The notes below the pieces were generated by a model. It saw only the letters and a program-made list of their open reading frames with translations, was not told where the DNA came from and searched no databases. 64,000 nucleotides of DNA. Source: Wyeomyia smithii (Eukaryota > Arthropoda > Insecta > Diptera > Culicidae). Location of the stretch: contig NC_073695.1 in the NCBI RefSeq assembly GCF_029784165.1, positions 88,295,902 to 88,359,901 on the forward strand. Reading direction: 5' to 3'. Positions within the stretch are counted from its first letter, which is position 1, and every line of letters begins with the position of its first letter. Positions 50,815 to 62,667 of this stretch are shown piece by piece. Both the position numbers and the translations under genes were made by a program.

Positions 50815-53290
50815 TCTAAATTGAAATGCTCGCTCTTTAAAACCTAATATAAAACTAAAAAGAACCCCCAATTATATGGCTCACAGGTTCGATAGGATTG
50901 ATGTTGCCGAAGGTGGAGTTATAGTAGTTATCCAACGTCGAATAAAAAAACATCGTGTTATGCCCCATCTTGGAACGAAGGTTATTGAAAGTTTGCGAAT
51001 TGAAATCGGAACAGATATTGGCATTTTATTTATAGCCGTAGTTTATTTACCCCTTCAATGCACTGGTGAGCAGAAAAACCATTTCAAGGGAGATTTACAA
51101 AAACTCACGAGAAATAAATCTATTTTTTTATTATCGATAATTTAAATGCAAAACATCGATCGTGGAATAATGCACAAAGCAATCCCAATAAAAAAATATT
51201 GTTCAACGATTGCTTGGCTGGATTTTATTCAGTTTTATTTCAAACGGTCCTACATGTGTTTCTCTTGTTAGGAATCCATCCACAATTGATTTGATATTAA
51301 CAAATCAAAGTCATTGATTTGTTAACTCATGCTGATTTTGATTCTGATCATCTTCCTATAACTTTTTTCATATCCCGTGGAGCTGTTTTAAATTCTACTA
51401 GGTCTGTGTTTAATTATCACAAGACCAATTGGGATCCATATCGTACCACGAATCGAAGAAAGCTTAAATTGTTTATTCTATATATTATTATATAATATTG
51501 TTTTACAAAATAGTGCTGACACTGACGGAGCAATTAATGCTTTGTGCAGTTCAATTCTCAATGCCCGGAACTTATCTGATCCTAGGGCTAGAGTGAAATT
51601 TAATACACCAAATATTGACAATGAGCTTCATTTTTTATGCGTTTGAAGAACATACGGAGACGTCAATTTCAAAGATCTCGTGATCCTGCTTTGAAAGTTA
51701 TTTTTAAAGATTTACAAACGAAAATCAAATATAGATTAACACTCTGAATATTTTATGAGAAAAGTTGAACAACTAAAATCATATTCCAAACCTTTCTGGA
51801 AGCTTTCGAAGGTTCTTAAGAAACCTTCAAAGCCCATTCCAGTCCTCAAAGATGGTAATTACATATTTCTTACGAATTAACAAAAAGCTCAAAATCTTGC
51901 TTAGCAGTTCGGGGGTGTTCATAATTTCAACTTGAACGTAATGAGTCCTATTGAAAATGAAGTATCAAAAAAGTAGATCACCACTCAAGAATTTCTTTCT
52001 GAAGAGATACTAGAAACAAACTTGAATGAAATACAAACTATTATCAAGAACTTCCAATACATGAAAGCACCAGGAGATGATGGGATTTTTTATATCCTCC
52101 TTAAAAAACTTCCCGAAAGCTCTTCAAATTTCGCGGTGAGATTTTTTAACCGATGCTTTGACATAGCATATTTTCCCTTAAAATGGAAAAATGCCAAAGT
52201 CACTCCCATTTTAAAGCTTGAAAAAAAATCCAGCTGAAGCATCAAGTTATCGTCCAATTAGTTTACTCTCTTCTATAAGCAAGCATTTTAAAAGAATAAA
52301 AGAATGATGACACATATTAATGAAAATTCAATTTTTGCAAATTAGCAGTTTGGATTTCGCCATGGGCATTTGACTATTCATCAGTTACTCGGGGGCAACT
52401 AATATGATTCGTACTAATAAATCTGAAGGTTATTCCACTGGAGCTGCTCTTCTAGACATAGAAAAGGCATTAGACAATGTTTGATAGCTAAAATGTCCAA
52501 TTTCCGTTTTCCTCTTTACATCACAAAAATGATACAAAGCTACTGGACTGACCGCACTCTTCAGGTTAACTATTTAAATCTGATAGATTGCCTGTTAGAG
52601 CTGGTGTACCTCAAGGAAGTATCTTTGGCCCAGTCTTATATAATATTTTTACTTCTGATCTTCCTGATTTACCACCAGGATGTGAGAAATCTCTGTTTTG
52701 TGACGATACAAGCATTTCCGTAAAAGGAAAAGTCTTCGTGTCATATGCAGTAGGCTGCAAAAAAGTCTAGATATATTTTCTTCATATTTGCAGAAATAGA
52801 AGATTTCTCCTAATGCATCAAAAACACAATTAATTATTTTTCCCCATAAACCAAGAATTTCTTTTCTCAAACACACCAATAATCATGTTGTTTAGATGAC
52901 GGCGTAATCCTAAATTGGTCTGATAAAGTTAAATACTTAGGGCTAGTTTATGATTAAAATCTTACTTTCAAGGAGCACATTGAGAATATTCAAGCAAAGT
53001 GCAATAAATATATGTTTGTATACTATTATCAACAGAAATTCTAGACTTAACCTGTTAATTTACAAACAAATATTTAGACCAACAATGTTATATGCAGTCT
53101 CCATCTGGACAAGTTGTTGTACAACCAGAAAGAAGATGCTTCAAAGGACTCAGAATAAACTTTTGAAAATGATAATGAAGCGTCCTCGCTGGTTTAGTAC
53201 AAATGAACTACACAGACATACTAATGTGGAAAGATTAGAAAATATGTCATACCAAATTATCAATAAGTTCCGACAAAAACGTTGCAATCA
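50815..53290 (+). pseudogene. Juan-like LINE ORF2, degraded endonuclease-RT
   Basis: Endonuclease pieces: EGGVIVVIQRRIK, IAVVYLPLQC and, in shifted frames, NPSTIDLILTNQS and the DSDHLPITF box near 51,340-51,365. RT pieces: YMKAPGDDGI (52,060), SYRPISLLSSISKHF (52,245), QFGFRHGH (52,345), AALLDIEKALDNV (52,445), RAGVPQGSIFGPVLYNIFTS (52,590) and FCDDTSIS (catalytic box). The region after RT (RPTMLYAVSIWTSCC) runs to 53,289, where a nested I-clade fragment begins. Because that junction happens to be in frame, 52,950-53,753 reads as one chimeric frame. Confidence 0.75.
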
Positions 53291-54178
53291 TTATGAAAGA
53301 CCAATTGCTTTTAATGAATTTTCCGCATTTGTACGTCAGAATACGATCATCAGTTGGCAAAATTCTTGGACCAGAGGGGAACTGGGAAGGTGGTTACATT
53401 CCATTATACCCAAGGTATCGACGAATCCGTGGTTCAAGGGGTTGGATGTAGGTCAAGATTTCATTTGCGTGATGTCTCGGCTTACGTCCAATCACTATAG
53501 ATTTGATGCGCATCTCCGTCGTATTGGGCTCGGGGAAAGTGGTATCTATGCCTGTGGTGAAGGTTATCACGACATAGAGCACGTTGTTTGGTCATGCCCT
53601 GTACACCGTGACGCCAGGTCTAAATTAATAACTTCCCTCCGGGCCGAGGGTAGAGAACTAGCTGTCCCTGTTCGTGATGTCTTGGCGAGTCACGACCTAC
53701 CCTACATGTCCCTTATATACATTTTCCTGAAATCCATCCATGCCCAAGTCTAGTCCCATTCCTTTCCACCCACATTCAACAAAACGGCAAGAGCACGTCG
53801 TAGACCTCGATTTTGGAACCAGCAATTGAACCCACACGAACTCGCCAGGAAAACCCGAGGCCTTTCTTTATATCTTGGCTCAGCGGCACACACCATATGA
53901 CAACTTGAACACCAGCGAACAACATCAACGAACCAAAACCAGCAACTAGACCCCGCACAATACCCTCAGAACCCGATGATCATCAGACGACCATTCAACT
54001 ACAAAACACTGATTGAATAATACATGCTAGTTTTAAGATAGACTTAATTTCAGCTCGTAGTCGGCAGCGAGGATAAAAAATTTGCTTATAGATTTTAAGT
54101 CATCCGATATAATTGGCGCCGTTAAACATTGAATTGTATTTGTGCCGTGTCAAATAAATGATTTGTGAAGAAAAAAAG
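53290..54178 (+). mobile_element. 5'-truncated I-clade LINE copy 3, nested in the Juan-like element
   Basis: AACGTTGCAATC is duplicated exactly (53,278-53,289 and 54,179-54,190), giving a 12-bp TSD. The insert is the last 0.89 kb of the I-clade family at 10.6-16.5 kb. It has the C-terminal ORF2 region (YERPIAFNEF to FLKSIHAQV, with the cysteine-histidine motif partly changed, IYACGEGYHDIEHVVWSC), 3' UTR and short A tail. It is closer to copy 1 than to copy 2. The reading frame to the stop at 53,753 is open. Confidence 0.88.
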
Positions 54179-54365
54179 AACGTTGCAATCCTCAATTACA
54201 ACGATTAGCTCAAATCAGTAAGAGTCAGTCAGATAGGTGTTAGATTGGATTAAGGTTAAAATTTGAATTCATTTTTTTTGCTTGACAAGTAGGTTTACAA
54301 TTTTGCTAATATTATATTCACTTAACTGCGGAAGCAATTACAATCTTTTAATAAAATGAAATTAA

Positions 54366-55364
54366 AAATATATGTAATAGTATTGATATGTCACCATTTG
54401 TGGTAGAACACACAATATCGATTCTGGATAAATATTGGTAAATAAATAAATTAATCACAAAACATCCCCTCTATTGAAAAAAAACAATATATTCTTGGAT
54501 AGATAAACTGTTGGACAATTTTATCTTAACGCTAGTTATCGATAATATTATATTGCTAAGTGGTGAAAATTTGGTAAAAAGTTTCAAGGACAAATTTACG
54601 CGAACATTGAACCAATCACATGTGAGCATTCCTTGCACACACGACATGAATAGACACCAACCATTCCCTGTTGTTTGCTTCCATGAACGTATACCAATTT
54701 GATGTCTCGAAAGTGAAGATTTCTCTAAAAGCTGCTGTTTGAGCGTAATGAAAACTGATGTCTTGAAAGAAAACATGCTGGTAGAAGCAACACTACCGTA
54801 CAGTATGTGTGGAGCAGAACACCACTGGTCCCTCATCGTCCAGCATTGCAGCGGTAGGGGATGGGGATGGTAAAATGGACACCCTAAGCCATTTCTCAAT
54901 TTCCTCCACAATTTAACACTAAAACCATGAGTCGATCGCGCACGTTAACTGAGCCACTAATGATTTATACAAAATATAAGAAGAAGTACTCAAATATAGT
55001 ATTTTTCGAAGTTTTCATGAGCTTTTTTAAAACCAGTTTTTTGGGGGTAAAATGGACACGTGTGGGTAAAATGAACATAGGGAGGTAGTAAAACGAATAC
55101 CCTGGGCGTGAAAGTTTACTATCGCATCATAGATATTAAAAAAATGTTCCATAACACGTATAACATATTTACATACATACATATTTTTGAAAATACTTAA
55201 ATATATCGAGAAAATCTTTCAAACAATTACTAACCTTTGATGCTTTTTGCTGGTGAGTAGTCTGAGTACAGATCTTTGTAGAAAAACCGTTGTAAAAAAC
55301 TATTGTACATAACATTTTACATGACAGTTTGACTGCTTCATGTCGCATGCTCAAATAGCTTCTA
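54366..55364. other. Unassigned; contains GGTAAAATGGACAC motifs
   Basis: GGTAAAATGGACAC occurs near 54,869 and 55,046, and GGGTAAAATGAACA near 55,065. The same words appear inverted near 58,163-58,200. These may be ends of an older element around the CR1-type fragment. No protein recognised. Confidence 0.35.
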
Positions 55365-55365
55365 A

Positions 55366-56469
55366 AGGAAAATCGTGGGTGGCTTATTCATCGATCTCAA
55401 GAAGGCTTTTGATACTCTAAACCATGGTATACTGCTTCGGAAGCTTGACCGCTATGGGGTAAGAGGAATCGCCAACGACTTAATCAAAAGTTATCTATCA
55501 AATCGGCAACTATTTGTAATAATTGAAAGTGTGCGTAGTAGTTTACACCCGATTGATATAGGAGTACCTCAAGGAAGCAATATCGGTCTTTTATTATTCT
55601 TAGTTTTTATCAACGACTTTGGAAACCTAAAGCTCCATGGAACATCAAAGCTTTTTGCAGATAAAACCGCATCGTTTTATCCCAGTTCTAGTGTTCAAAC
55701 GGTTGTTACTCACATGGAATCCGATTTACGCACTTTAATTGAATATTTTGATGGCAATTACCTCTCTCTAAACCTCAGGAAAACAAAGTATATGGTATTG
55801 CACTCGCTGCGCAAAAAAATTCCTCAACTTCACGATCCATGTGTGAGAAATTTGTTCATCGAAAAAGTGGCTTCTCTCAAATATTTAGAACTATACTTAG
55901 AGTCCTATCTTCTTGGAAAAAGTGACAAGTAAAATTTCCACTATATGTGGCCTTATGAAAAGGGTACGACGGTTTGTGCCTATTAAAGCATTATTAAACT
56001 TTTTTTATGCGTGCATTCATTCTTTTCTCCAATACTTAATTATTGTTTGGGGTTTATTCTGCTGAATCGAAATTTAAAAAAAATCAAACACTTCAGAACA
56101 AATGTGTAAAAATAATTTTCAATTTAACTCATTTGTGCCCAACTGAATTACTCTACACAAATTTTAACCATAGAATAATTCCTATTTTAGGGTTACGTGA
56201 TTCTCAAACATTTTTTTTGTGCACAATAGATTGCACAAACAAAGTTTCCATCACAACATAACTTTCACAGCTAGGATTAACCGTCAAAACACCAGAAATG
56301 CATCTGAACTCTTGAGAAGTAGAGCTAGTACGAACTTGGGTTCAACACGCATCCTGTGTTATGGCCCGTCGAAGTACAATTTGTACCTTACGAACTAAAA
56401 CTAATAACTAATACCATCCTGTTTAAAATCAAACTGAAGCAACATTTAGTTAGAAATGTAAACGAATAT
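55366..56469 (+). pseudogene. CR1-type reverse transcriptase 3' fragment
   Basis: 55,375-55,932 is open and includes LFIDLKKAFDTLNHGILLRK, IDIGVPQGSNIGLLLFLVFI and SKLFADKTASF, where the catalytic FADD has become FADK and is therefore inactive. Later boxes (NYLSLNLRKTKYMVLH) are followed by frameshifted pieces: QNKCVKIIFNL (56,090), ILGLRDSQTFF (56,180) and NTRNASELL with ASTNLGSTRI near 56,290-56,350. These belong to the C-terminal region of the same ORF2. Confidence 0.75.
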
Positions 56470-57764
56470 GGGTCATTCCATATGAAGTGTACATGCCACT
56501 TGGACACGATAATCACAGATTTTGCTCAAAGTTAGAGGAATTATTCATTTACTGTCTCTTTGGAAAAATCCCAATTTTGGTATCGATAGGAATACCCCCC
56601 GCTCTCTAGGACCCCCATGTTTATTGCAAAGTCACGCAATTTTTGTCAAAAATCTCTTTTTTCTTTTTCTTACCATTCATAGACGTAAGATGTTCGAAAA
56701 ATACTGATAGATGATTTTTGAAGAAAATTAACCAGAGAATCCAGAAAAAATATAAGTTTTGACCGGAAGTGTTGCCAGATAAATTGTTTTTGTATTTGAA
56801 AATTAAATTTACATTTTTCGGCCAATGCAGCCATGTTTATTTTAAATTTGATAATTTCATCGCGTTTCTTGGAAAATTTCACATAAGAAACAACTATCAT
56901 TCCGAGGTAATATGAGCCAATCTCGAGATATAACAATTTTACGAAGAAAGTTGTAAACTTCGTAATTATTATATTTTATAATTTATAGACGTAAGACACG
57001 CGAAAAATAGTGATAGGTGAATTTTGACGAAAATAAACCAAGGAATCCAGAAAAAATATTTTTTGTGACCTGAAGTGTTGCCAGATAGATTAATTTTGTA
57101 TTTTAAAATTAAATTTGCATTTTTCGGCCAATGCAGCTAATATTACTTTAAATTTGATGGTTTCATCGTATTTTTAGGAAAATTTCACATAAGAAGCACT
57201 TACCACCCCGTGGTAATATGAGCCAATCTTGAGATATAACATTTTTACGAAAAATTAATTACGAAATTCAGAACTATTTTCGTAAAAATGCTTTATATCG
57301 ACATTGGCTCATATTACCTCGGGATGATAGTTGTTTCTTATGTAAAATTTTCCAAGCAATACGATGAAATTATCAAATTTAAAATCAAAATGGCTGCATT
57401 TGCCGAAAAATGTTAATTAATTTTCAAATACAAAAATAATTTATCTGGCAACACTTCCGGTCAAAACATATATTTTTTCTGGATTCCTTGGTTTATTTTC
57501 TTCAAAAATCATCTATCAGTATTTTCCGGACGTCTTACGTCTATGAATGGTAACAAAAAGAAAAAAGAGATTTTGAACAAAAAATGCGTGACTTTGCAAT
57601 AAACAGATGGGTCCCACAAGAGCGGGGGGTATTCCAATCGACACCGAATTAGGGATTTTTTCCAAAGTGACAGTAGATGAATAATTCTCCCAACTTTAAG
57701 CAAAATCTGTGATAGTCGTGTCGTAGTTTGTGCTTTTTCGTGATCACTTCTTGTGGAATGACCC
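56470..57764. mobile_element. 1.3-kb foldback element with about 490-bp inverted arms
   Basis: Starts GGGTCATTCCA and ends TGGAATGACCC. The left arm (56,470 to about 56,965) and right arm (about 57,275 to 57,764) are reverse complements with moderate divergence. Between them 56,975-57,262 is a third, direct copy of the inner half of the left arm. ATAT flanks both sides and may be a 4-bp TSD. No transposase. It interrupts the CR1-type LINE. Confidence 0.75.
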
Positions 57765-58099
57765 ATATATTCTAGTTGCGCCAACCTTTTCATGAATGTA
57801 GGTTTTTCTGGCTCCTGCTGGTTTTTCCTGCATCTTTAATTGTTAATTTGTTTAGTTAGTCTTCACCTTTGTAGCCGTTTCGTTTATCACTACGCCTTAA
57901 ATTTTTGTGTTATTGTATGTGATTCCCTTCAAAGGAACAAAGTTCCACTGGGATATCACCTAGTTGTTTGCTTATTGTTAAATTCTCCGCATATTGTTTT
58001 TCTTCTCGCTATTAGTCAGTGTCCACTACCAGGGAGCTCCTGTGTGAGCTCTTTGGTGTAGGAGTCAGTGGAGGGTATTAAAAAGAAAGAAAAAAAAAT

Positions 58100-61000
58100 T
58101 CCGCTAAGATAAAATGCCAAAAAAGTTTGTACTATTTTTCAGCGTAATATTTGAGAATTTAACAGGTGTCCATTTCACCACCCCTGTTCATTTTACCCAC
58201 AATTCCTCTGCACGACTTCTGTTCACGTGCAATCAAGGAAAAACTGCAATGCTGCTACTGATCATGATTGACAGTTTCTCTCATGAATATGTTTACTGTT
58301 AAAACCATGAATTACTCAACAAGAATTGAACATTTTTGCAATGGCTATAAGTTATTTTTTATTCCATTTTATCTTCGCTGTAAATAATCGTGACCGGCAA
58401 AATATCAAAAGAGTAGATTCCTAAAAATATAAATTTATAGAAGAGTAAGAGCCGTCGAATGCTTCTGAATTTTTTCGTCCATTTACTAAGATTTATTCAG
58501 AATCTTTTTTTTACATTTCAACATTGTTAGATGCTATTTTTTTTTTATTTTTACTTTTCCACATAATATACGTACATTAGCTTCGTAATACAGTGAATGT
58601 AATTGTTGAAGAAGGAAAAATACCTATCAGGCAAAAAAAAACAAAAATTAGTCATTTAACTTCTAGCTTCGTTGTAAATGTTGATTGCTACTTTTTTTAT
58701 AGGAATTGGTTGATAATTTTGTTTAACATATCTTCTTATGTTTTCCTATTAGTGAACCTATGTAACAGCTTCGAAATTATTTGCGTAGTAAGATTCATAT
58801 AATGAAATTGATTTTTTGGGGGTTAAATAAAATAAAACCATTCATTATGATAACGTAAGTGTTGTTGGATTTGGTTTTTGGGGAAATAGAGTTGAATCTG
58901 ATTTAGGCGAATTGCGAGAAATTCTCGGTTGCGTGTTTCTAAAAAAATTTAAGGAGAGGCTGAGAATATAAATGTGTAAGTCACTGAACAAATGTATTAA
59001 TCCTATCTGCGAGCATTTCAACTTTAGTATATACGAATCCTTTGAATTACAATGTTTAAACCTACGTCACCATTTCATACAACCCTAAGGCTGTATACTT
59101 TGTAGTATTTTGAGGTTGGGCTTTGTCACCGTTACAAAATGTTGTACAAGGTTCTCGTGCGTGATTTTAATACTAGAATTTCGGGGCATTAATCTCGAAT
59201 ATTTATGCTTCTAGCCTGATTATTCGAGAGTTTGTAGTTAACATATAATTGACTAAAAAGGATTATTATGAAACAGGGAGAGGTTACACCTGCTATTGTA
59301 ACTATATCCTCCTAATTAATTCTTTCCAAATCTGTAGATGAGTAATTTTGAGTAATTCATAAATAAGATAAAAATTACATTCAAAGAATAATCTGGCATT
59401 GTTCCTACCTAAATAATTCCTCTGAAGCATTCATATAGGCTCTCAAAAAGTTGACAGTTAATTAAGTAGTAAAATTATTTCCTCATTCTGAACAAATCCT
59501 TACGCATAATTAGTTTTCATTGCGAATAATTTCTCATTCTAAAAAATACTACTACGCATCTCTAATAGTACAAAAAGTACCATTTGTGATTGGCTACACA
59601 AAATAATAAGCTGAAAATTATCATTAAACCAGGTATGAGCAGTATTTGTGCCATCAATCTAAATTAATATTCACGAATTGAAATAATGAAGCGAATAGCC
59701 TCGAATCAACGTATTATCTCTCAACTTTGAGGTTTGATTAAATCCAAATATTGTACAATCACAAGAGCTTGATATCGCAGTTTCCATCATCATAGCAAAA
59801 TTAATTAAATTCGGTAAACATTATCACTGCACTGCAGAGCCATCAATCCCGCCGGGAAATTTTAATCGAAGTATAATTTACGTTAGTGTATCCAAAAACA
59901 CGTATGCGCAGCATCACATTCCAATTAAATTTTGTCACAAATCGACTTTACCAATCGTGATGAATAACAGCGATAGCCGGTAATAGTTTGCAGCCAGATT
60001 CCGAATTCTCGCCACGTATTTCGATATCACCGGACTAAATGAAGGAAATGAGCGCGAAGCGCAAAGAGCAATCCAACGTGAATCCAGTGCAACAATTGCA
60101 ATATGCTTGGATGTGTTTTCACTTTAACGTGCATTCATTCGTTCGTTTGAAATTTCCATCAACAAGCCATCACTTCCAATTCAATTCAGTTCAATTGCGT
60201 GTTTTTTTTCTTTTTCTCACTATCATACATGGCCGCTAGCCCTGTCAGTTTAAATTATAATAGTGTTTTCCATCCTCCGGCAAGCGAACACACATTTGTG
60301 TGTGGAGCCGTTTTCATCTTCACAGACTGGCGTCGTAAATCGTAAAATTCAAAAACCAACCAACTAGCCATGAAAGGATTATCGATCCGAATTTAATTTC
60401 AATGCATTCCAAACCGTATCTAGCTCATCTCGCATTTATTTCTGGCCCTTCATCTCGTCATCTCATTCAGATCTGGTGGAGCCGCTTTTGTTTAGAGTTT
60501 ACCATTCGTTATGATCGTTAAAATGAATCATCACACAGCTTCTAGGGCACTGATTATCGATCAAGCGGTGTCTTCTGATCTTTGCAAGTATAATGAGTTA
60601 TTTCCAAGCAGCTTTTTCAATATTTTTACAGTACAACCACAGTCAAAAAGGTTCCAGCCGAGGACTGCTTATGAGTAAAGAGCCTGATAAGACTGAAAGC
60701 GCAAAACACCGAATTTATAGCCGGTTAGCCACAGAACCGCAGAGGAAGCCCAAATCATTTTATTGAAATTAAATCTCATTGCTTTGTTCTTGGTTCTTGG
60801 GCAAGCGACTCTGAACGAGATGGTGGCGTCTGTTTACTGTTGTACTTTCCGAAAATGGCGTAGAGGTAGAGTCCGATCGTATTTTTCAACTCGTATGGGA
60901 AAAATGTCTAGCTTTAGATTTATAGCCTTACGTCCGTTTAATACTCTTGAGCATACATAAATCACATCGGAAAACTCCACTTCGTGCGTTATCCAGTGAA

Positions 61001-62667
61001 AAATAATTTGAATTTTTTCAAGCTATTTCCACTCGTTAAGTTAATTTTAGTGTTTTATATGAGCGATTCCGCTCTGCTCATGGCACGTTACAGTATCTCT
61101 TTCGGTTTTCGGTTGTATGAATAATACAAACGAAAACTTCTGGAAGACTCACGCGAAAAACTTTCATACTTTTATCTTCAGTTGGCAACGTGAGAGGATG
61201 TAAACTTCCCCTGCCAACATTACGGTAGGAATAATTGAAAGTTGGAATGACAGCTGACAATCATAACGTACCTACTTCGCATTCCATTCCATCTCGTTAT
61301 ACATGTACGTTTGTAATCATGTTGGCGCACAGACGGGGATTGTTGTATTGTTAGAGTACATCAATTAAGTGAACCTACGATCCTCGAGATGTGGGACTAC
61401 GGTTTTTTAGCTTCTGGCAATATTGATCTCGCAACATAGGGTCATATCAAGCTAGTTTTGCGTTGCAGAATTAAATGTTAGAGTAAACTGTAATGTTAGT
61501 TTTGTATTCATTCGTCAAGTTGAGAAATGCAATTAACTCCTTATAAACAGACCTGTAAAATGATATACAATATGAGCAAATATTGATTTATGTTTAATAA
61601 TATTGATGTGTAACTTCTTGTTCTTCTAGTGAATGTCACAACTCATCTACGAAGCTTGTCTTAAAACCTTTTAAAAGTTAGAACTGTGTTTGTCAATTTG
61701 TCAATCCAACAAATTGGTAACTGAATACTGAATTTAATCCAAGCAGCAAATGTTTGAACTTGAAAGTGAATTTGAACTTTGAATGCCAATTGCTCAAAGG
61801 ACATTTATCTTCTAGCTCCTCTTGTTTTGGAGATATACCATGTAATATCAGACTAGTGCTTGAAATTCATTTTTTCAATATCTAAAAAACTGTATCATGT
61901 AGAAAGCAACAATGTTCAACGTATATTTATAGGATACAAAAAAGATAGCTTATACACACACCGTGTAATTACCAAAAATTGAGCTCAAAATCGTGATTTT
62001 TTTCTCATTTATCTTTCAAATATTGTTTTTTTTTGACATACTATATTCAGTAAAAGTTTGGTATATAAAAAGTCTCGAAAAATGACAACAAGTTTAAGTG
62101 CAGACCTTCACCGCTAGTGACACGGCAAAATCTAACTTTTCAGTCTTGCACTTTAGATGAATGGTGTTTTCAGCAAAGTTGTAGATAATATTATCACAAA
62201 CAAAATTGCCAAAGACACTATTATTTTTACTTCTTTGGTTTTGGAGATATATCGTTTTGTATTTGACTACTCTTAAAAATTAGATTATTTCAAATATAAA
62301 GCAAACTGTAGTCTTTAAAAAACAAAAATGCTCAGCAAATATTTGCATGTCATCTAAACACACAACTTTGTAGAATACACAAACTAGACAGCCTCTGCAC
62401 AGTTCTAGTTTTTGACAAAAATATAAAAAATATATTTTTCAATTGCATAATAACCAGAAGGTATAAGCGTTTCAAACAATTTCGTAGAGTAATTATGATA
62501 AAAATCATCCTAGGCAAGTTAGTTCTGTTCTGTTAGTTTTGACTTAACTGTGTTCTGGGAATGTACAAAAAATGATATTAATTCACATTTTATGACAAAA
62601 ACTCACAAAGGAAGACCCACTGCACAGTGGTTTAAGTTTAAAACGCGAAAAACGTGATCGTCAGCCT
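58100..62667. other. Mostly unassigned intergenic-like DNA
   Basis: No protein, RNA gene or bounded repeat that I can support from 58,200 to about 61,700. From about 61,780 to 62,667 the texture (CAAAGTTGTAGA, AGATATATCG, TCTAAAAACTGTA) resembles the foldback arms that follow. It is probably the outer part of that element's left arm, whose partner lies beyond the window. Confidence 0.4.

Larger units (their letters stand above)
49433..54365 (+). mobile_element. Jockey-clade (Juan-like) LINE, full length but decayed
   Basis: The 5' end is set at 49,432/49,433 from an initiator-DPE pair. ORF1 remains (49,689-50,778) contain CCHC-like cysteines. ORF2 remains (50,815-53,290) contain endonuclease and RT without RNase H. 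The 3' UTR resumes at 54,191 after a nested I-clade insertion (53,290-54,178) and ends near 54,365 in AAAATGAAATTAAAAATA. The RT is closely related to the minus-strand fragment at 3430-4270. Many stops and frameshifts; dead. Confidence 0.75.
55366..58099 (+). mobile_element. 5'-truncated CR1-type LINE, split by a foldback element
   Basis: Begins inside the RT (GLFIDLKKAFDTLNH) and continues to about 56,469. After the 56,470-57,764 foldback it resumes with a 3' UTR (57,769 on, containing CCACTACCAGGGAGCTCC) and ends in an A-rich tail at 58,083-58,099. The protein is of a CR1 lineage different from the intact element at 40.5 kb. No TSD identified. Confidence 0.6.

Noticed and set aside
52950..53753. 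268-codon frame considered as one novel protein
   Set aside because: An exact 12-bp TSD and two separate homologies show that it is two LINEs fused by insertion.
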